Part shown: piece after piece, positions 60,395 to 64,000 of the stretch
Numbering within the stretch: position 1 is the first letter of the stretch
Layout of the letters: the number at the start of each line of letters is the position of its first letter
Origin: Sipunculus nudus
Taxonomy: Eukaryota; Annelida; Sipuncula; Golfingiida; Sipunculidae
Reading direction: 5' to 3'
NCBI GenBank assembly: GCA_026874595.1
Contig: CM049322.1
Span: 3,641,900-3,705,899 of the forward strand
Length of the DNA: 64,000 nucleotides
The notes under the pieces: generated by a model
The model's database searches: none
The model's input: only the letters and a program-made list of their open reading frames with translations
What the model was told of the DNA's origin: nothing
Program-made: the position numbers and the translations under genes

Positions 60395-61964
60395 CAGCGG
60401 CGTACATCAGACTTATTGCCGCCCGGGGCGGTCTTATAAATTTCCGCCCCTCTAACAAAGCATTACAAAACTGGATAACATATTGAAACATATGATGTAA
60501 AATATCCTTGTTACAGGCTTGTATTCGACAAAAACGCACTGGAAGGGAATTCGCCCGCCACATATTAAAGAGTAGACTCCGCATTGCTAATGTAAATCAA
60601 AAGTTCAAACAAGTATATTTCATTATGAATTAAACAGAATGGAATAAAACGAATAAATTGTAACTAAAAACAGGTTACACTGCAGGATACACATATAATG
60701 TGGGAAATTGATCTGTCATCATTCATGTAAACACGATTCGTGATTACTTTATACTTATCTTGGGAAAAAAAAACTTTATTTGGTGAGTGTTATTCCATTT
60801 TTAACGATTACAGATACCTTGTCACATCTATAATTCCACTTCTTGTTGTCGAATATTAAAGCAGCTACACCTAATAGAGCTATAGAGATATGCATGGTAC
60901 TGCTGCATGCAAGGCACTTTAGTCTTGACTAAAAACTGACTTTTTTAATTAAAAATCCTCAAAGTTAAAAGCATTCTTTATTTCAAGCCTGCATCAAAAT
61001 CATTTAAGATTATATAATGATTATGCACTTTGTGAGGTTTTACTTATGAACTTATGACTATTTGTTATTTAATAAAGTATTTAAATAAATTTCAAGTAAT
61101 GATATCATTTAAATATGTATGATCTGTCACAATATACAACAATTATCTGTATGTAGTCGATCATTAAACTGTTAATAACATAATTAACAGTACAGGTAAA
61201 TATATCTTTAATTTAAGTTTTGAACTCTAAAAGTTAAAACTCATACTTGATACGTATATTGAACATGTGGCTAAGCGGCCAGGGGGATCTATCCCGCCGG
61301 ACAGTTATAATAGAATTATATTTTAAAGTAAAAATATTTCCTACATAGCTCTGGGTGTGATGTGACAGTATGGAGAATAATGGAAAAGGGGCATTTCAGG
61401 TTGTTTCAGGCTGTATAAATATCATGGAATTTCGGGGATTCAAGGGTTCAAGAATGGAAATTCTTTATACTTTCCAAGGAAAGAGTAACAACATTCGTCA
61501 AAATATATGTCGCACAATGTGTACGACAGACATCCCAACCCCACCACCGGGGGGTCATTGGTCTTCTGGCAGGGTTTTTCCCTGGTGATTACCAGCTGCT
61601 GCTAGAGATTTCTGTAAACGACGACCGCCCTGAAATGCAGTCCTGTGCATGACTGTGCAGTTTATCGATGGCGTTCTGACATTGCAAGACCACAGATCTA
61701 ACAAAGAATAACTACAGATATGTATTTCTTTTTGCGTATAGCTTACCTCTATAGATATCGTCCCCAAAAAATTGGTTGGTTCCACTGCCCAGTTTGTAAT
61801 CCCTGAAATTCTTGAAAATGGGACAAAAAAAAGCCAAATTTGTTTTTTTTTTAGGAATTCCTTGTGCCAGTCATTATACTAATTCCCCGAAATGCCGCCC
61901 CCCTTAATGTGCCGCCCGGGCCGGACCGCCCATGCCGCCCCCCCCCCCCTTAGGTACGCCACTG
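60395..61964. mobile_element. hAT-like DNA transposon, non-autonomous or decayed
   Basis: The ends CAGCGGCGTAC (60395-60405) and GTACGCCACTG (61954-61964) are inverted at 10 of 11 positions and match the CAGNGGCG-type termini of hAT elements. The 8-base flanks GTTATAAT (60387-60394) and TTTATAAT (61965-61972) agree at 7 of 8, as expected for the 8-bp hAT target duplication. Subterminal G/C-rich blocks (GCCGCCCGGGGCGG on the left, GCCGCCCGGGCCGG on the right) are present. The 1,570-bp body has only short ORFs and no recognisable transposase. Confidence 0.82.
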
Positions 61965-61972
61965 TTTATAAT

Positions 61973-62376
61973 TTACATTATACATATAGGTATTATTACT
62001 TTTTATATTGCTTTTTATCTATATTGGTGTTAGTTGATTTGTCTGTTAGGAAATGTATAAAGAAATAGCCGTCCGTCGGCTGTCAACTTGTATGCCTTGA
62101 ACTGTCCATGATGACACCAAATATATTCTAAGTTGTGTGTGAGGTGGGGGGATTTCCCATATTTCCATTAAATACTCAGTTATTTGATAAAAAATTTCCA
62201 AGGAGATCGCAGCGTCATCTATCGAACTAAGCCGGATGGGTCAAAATCTAGCTGTAGTACAGTTTTTTTTATACTTTAAGGGGACAGAGATTCAGTAATA
62301 TTCTGGCGAACGGACACTTTTTCTAGTGTGCCGATTCACGATCCACAAAAAAACTGAATTGTTATATATTTTTCAT
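61973..62376. other. Nothing recognised
   Basis: AT-rich sequence between the hAT-like element and the next repeat copy; no gene or element seen. Confidence 0.6.
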
Positions 62377-62762
62377 GTATTTCTGAACGTTTAAATCACC
62401 TCTTCATACATTTCTTGCCTGAATGCAGTGAAGCCAAAACTGTCAATGATAAGGTTTTCGTAATTTTCTCTTTTGCAATATTTTTCGTATTGTTTTCTTG
62501 GAACTCAAATTTATGGTTTTTATATTATTCGTTGATTTATAATATGATTGTTTTGTCTTTTGGACCAAATGTATAACGTACATGAGATGATTCAGTATAA
62601 ATGACTGTTTACCTCAATAGATAATATTTTCGCAATACTTATATACTCGTAGGCATACATCGCGAAGTGAAACCCTCTCCAATAAAAAAATGAGCAAACA
62701 ACAAGACCCCCCCCCCCCCCCACCTGCCCACCCCAATCAGTTTTAAAAATGCATTTGTATAC
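62377..62762 (+). repeat. Dispersed repeat (partner of 11578-11957)
   Basis: Same-orientation copy of the right half of the repeat that abuts the giant exon, including the C run (62707-62721) and the common end GCATTTGTATAC. Beyond 62762 no resemblance to the exon continues. Confidence 0.85.
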
Positions 62763-64000
62763 TCTATCTGTCATTGGTTGTATACAGACATAAACATCAA
62801 TGATCAACACCATTTTGGGGTACTATGCTCAAGACATGCAACAACCAACCATTGGGAGTGTTCAATTTGACTTAGCATAATGGTTAGAGAAAACCAGAGC
62901 TAGCCAAACCAGATGATACTCAAATGCATATTCAAGGCTCTGTGATCCAAGTTCATTGACTCCCGTGGGCCCATGTTAACTCGCCCTTGGAGAGCCAGTC
63001 CGATAGAAACCAGGCCCAAGTCCCACTGACACGTTTAACGGAAGACCGGGTAATATGTCATATGTATAATCGGTAATAACTGGGCTGACAGCATATATAT
63101 TTTCACTAAAAGTATGACTGGCAGTAACTAATTAGATAGCGAAGACAGAACACATAACCTCTGCTCTTCGTATTTAAGGCGGTGGCACAAAATCGTTGCC
63201 ACACAGTTTTTTTTAAGGTTAAAGCCTCAAAATTGCCCGTTTGTAGTCTAGAGTTTGAGTAAACGAAAGTAGCACGTAGGTGGGTTATTTGAAGCTTGCG
63301 TTGTATTTCAAACATTGAGCGGGCCCTGATGTGATTGGCTGGTGAAATCACAAGCAAAATTTAGTAATGGCTAATAAATGTTGTTTTTATTCTTCGCTGG
63401 AAATTTGAGGCTGACATTGTGTGAAATTCTAATTAAGCTTTTGATGAGAGCTCGAATTTAGCTTACATCACTGCTCAGTATAAAGTGCTCATAGATGTGT
63501 CAATAGCTTTCTTAAAATCATACAACCTCATGTTTTTGTGTGTGTGAAAAAAAGTCATGTTTCCGAGAATTGGTTTAATTTTATGCAAACATTTAATAAA
63601 GTTGTTAACTGCAATTGTGTTGTAAAATAAAAAAACTGATATCAAAAATACGTTTGTTTGATTTTGACATGGCGGGAACGATTTCAATTGTGTCCTAAGG
63701 AGCATTTTCTTTCATTATTTTTCTAAATATTGACAAAATTTCATGAGACATCAATCGAAGCAACAAAATAAAACAATTGGTTGGCAAGGACTTTTGCTCC
63801 TGTCCCAGTAAAATAACGGTTAGTCCGGTAGTTGTTTTAAAGCCCCATTACAAAGCACAGGTATGATAAAAAATGTTAAAAAAAATCGTTTAAATAAGAT
63901 TGTTTTTATCATAAGCCATAATAATCCAAAACCGTTTTAGCGGCTGTTCCGCTCCCGATGCCCCTGCTCTTTAGATATACAGATTTTCCTGTCTATAAAA
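62763..64000. other. Nothing recognised to the window end
   Basis: No splice-bounded open frame, tandem array or element end found. Short ORFs on the minus strand have no distinguishing features. Confidence 0.6.

Overview
This is eukaryotic, AT-rich, repeat-dense DNA. The gene has introns with GT..AG boundaries and an AATAAA poly(A) signal. Several dispersed elements look like families I associate with bivalve mollusc genomes: runs of GTCCGTCCGTC behind an AGCTCAGCTGAC hairpin, and an element opening ATGCCCCCGCC and closing GTGTCGTTCCGACAC. I therefore infer a lophotrochozoan, most likely a bivalve; this rests on memory of repeat families, not on a marker gene.

Only one protein-coding gene can be supported, on the + strand over about 3.3-28.1 kb. 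Its core is a 6-kb exon (11990-18002) encoding about 2,000 residues of mostly disordered Ser/Arg/Gln/His-rich protein. It carries an acidic N-terminal patch, six spaced copies of a T-L-P-[K/R]-x-F motif and several Cys/His clusters. Two short downstream exons (27426-27488 and 27880-28064) join it in matching phase and add a coiled-coil tail, with a poly(A) signal at 28123. A candidate first exon (3293-3370) and a candidate internal or alternative last exon (20557 to about 20727) also fit by phase. I do not recognise the protein.

The rest is repeats. 1-11.96 kb: dispersed elements, a pol III-type tRNA-like unit, a roughly 4.2-kb element with another element nested in it, and a two-part repeat ending a few bases before the large exon. 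18-27.4 kb: intron with TA microsatellites, a roughly 0.7-kb element and a 3.9-kb array of a 42-bp satellite. 28.2-36.5 kb: a segmental duplication in which one copy carries a 2.9-kb insertion and the other looks like the empty site. 37-38.3 kb: a nested inverted-repeat element and an LTR-like unit. 40-57.3 kb: a 51-bp array followed by a 16.7-kb megasatellite of a second 42-bp unit, about 80% identical to the intronic one, with nested higher-order repeats including a 3,495-bp block present twice in tandem. 57.3-64 kb: AT-rich sequence without a recognisable gene, plus a hAT-like transposon with an 8-bp target duplication.

The long open frames across the satellites are a consequence of the 42-bp (14-codon) period. 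They occur on both strands and should not be read as genes. The strongest candidates for something undescribed are the motif-repeat protein and the pair of related 42-bp satellites, one of which lies inside its intron.
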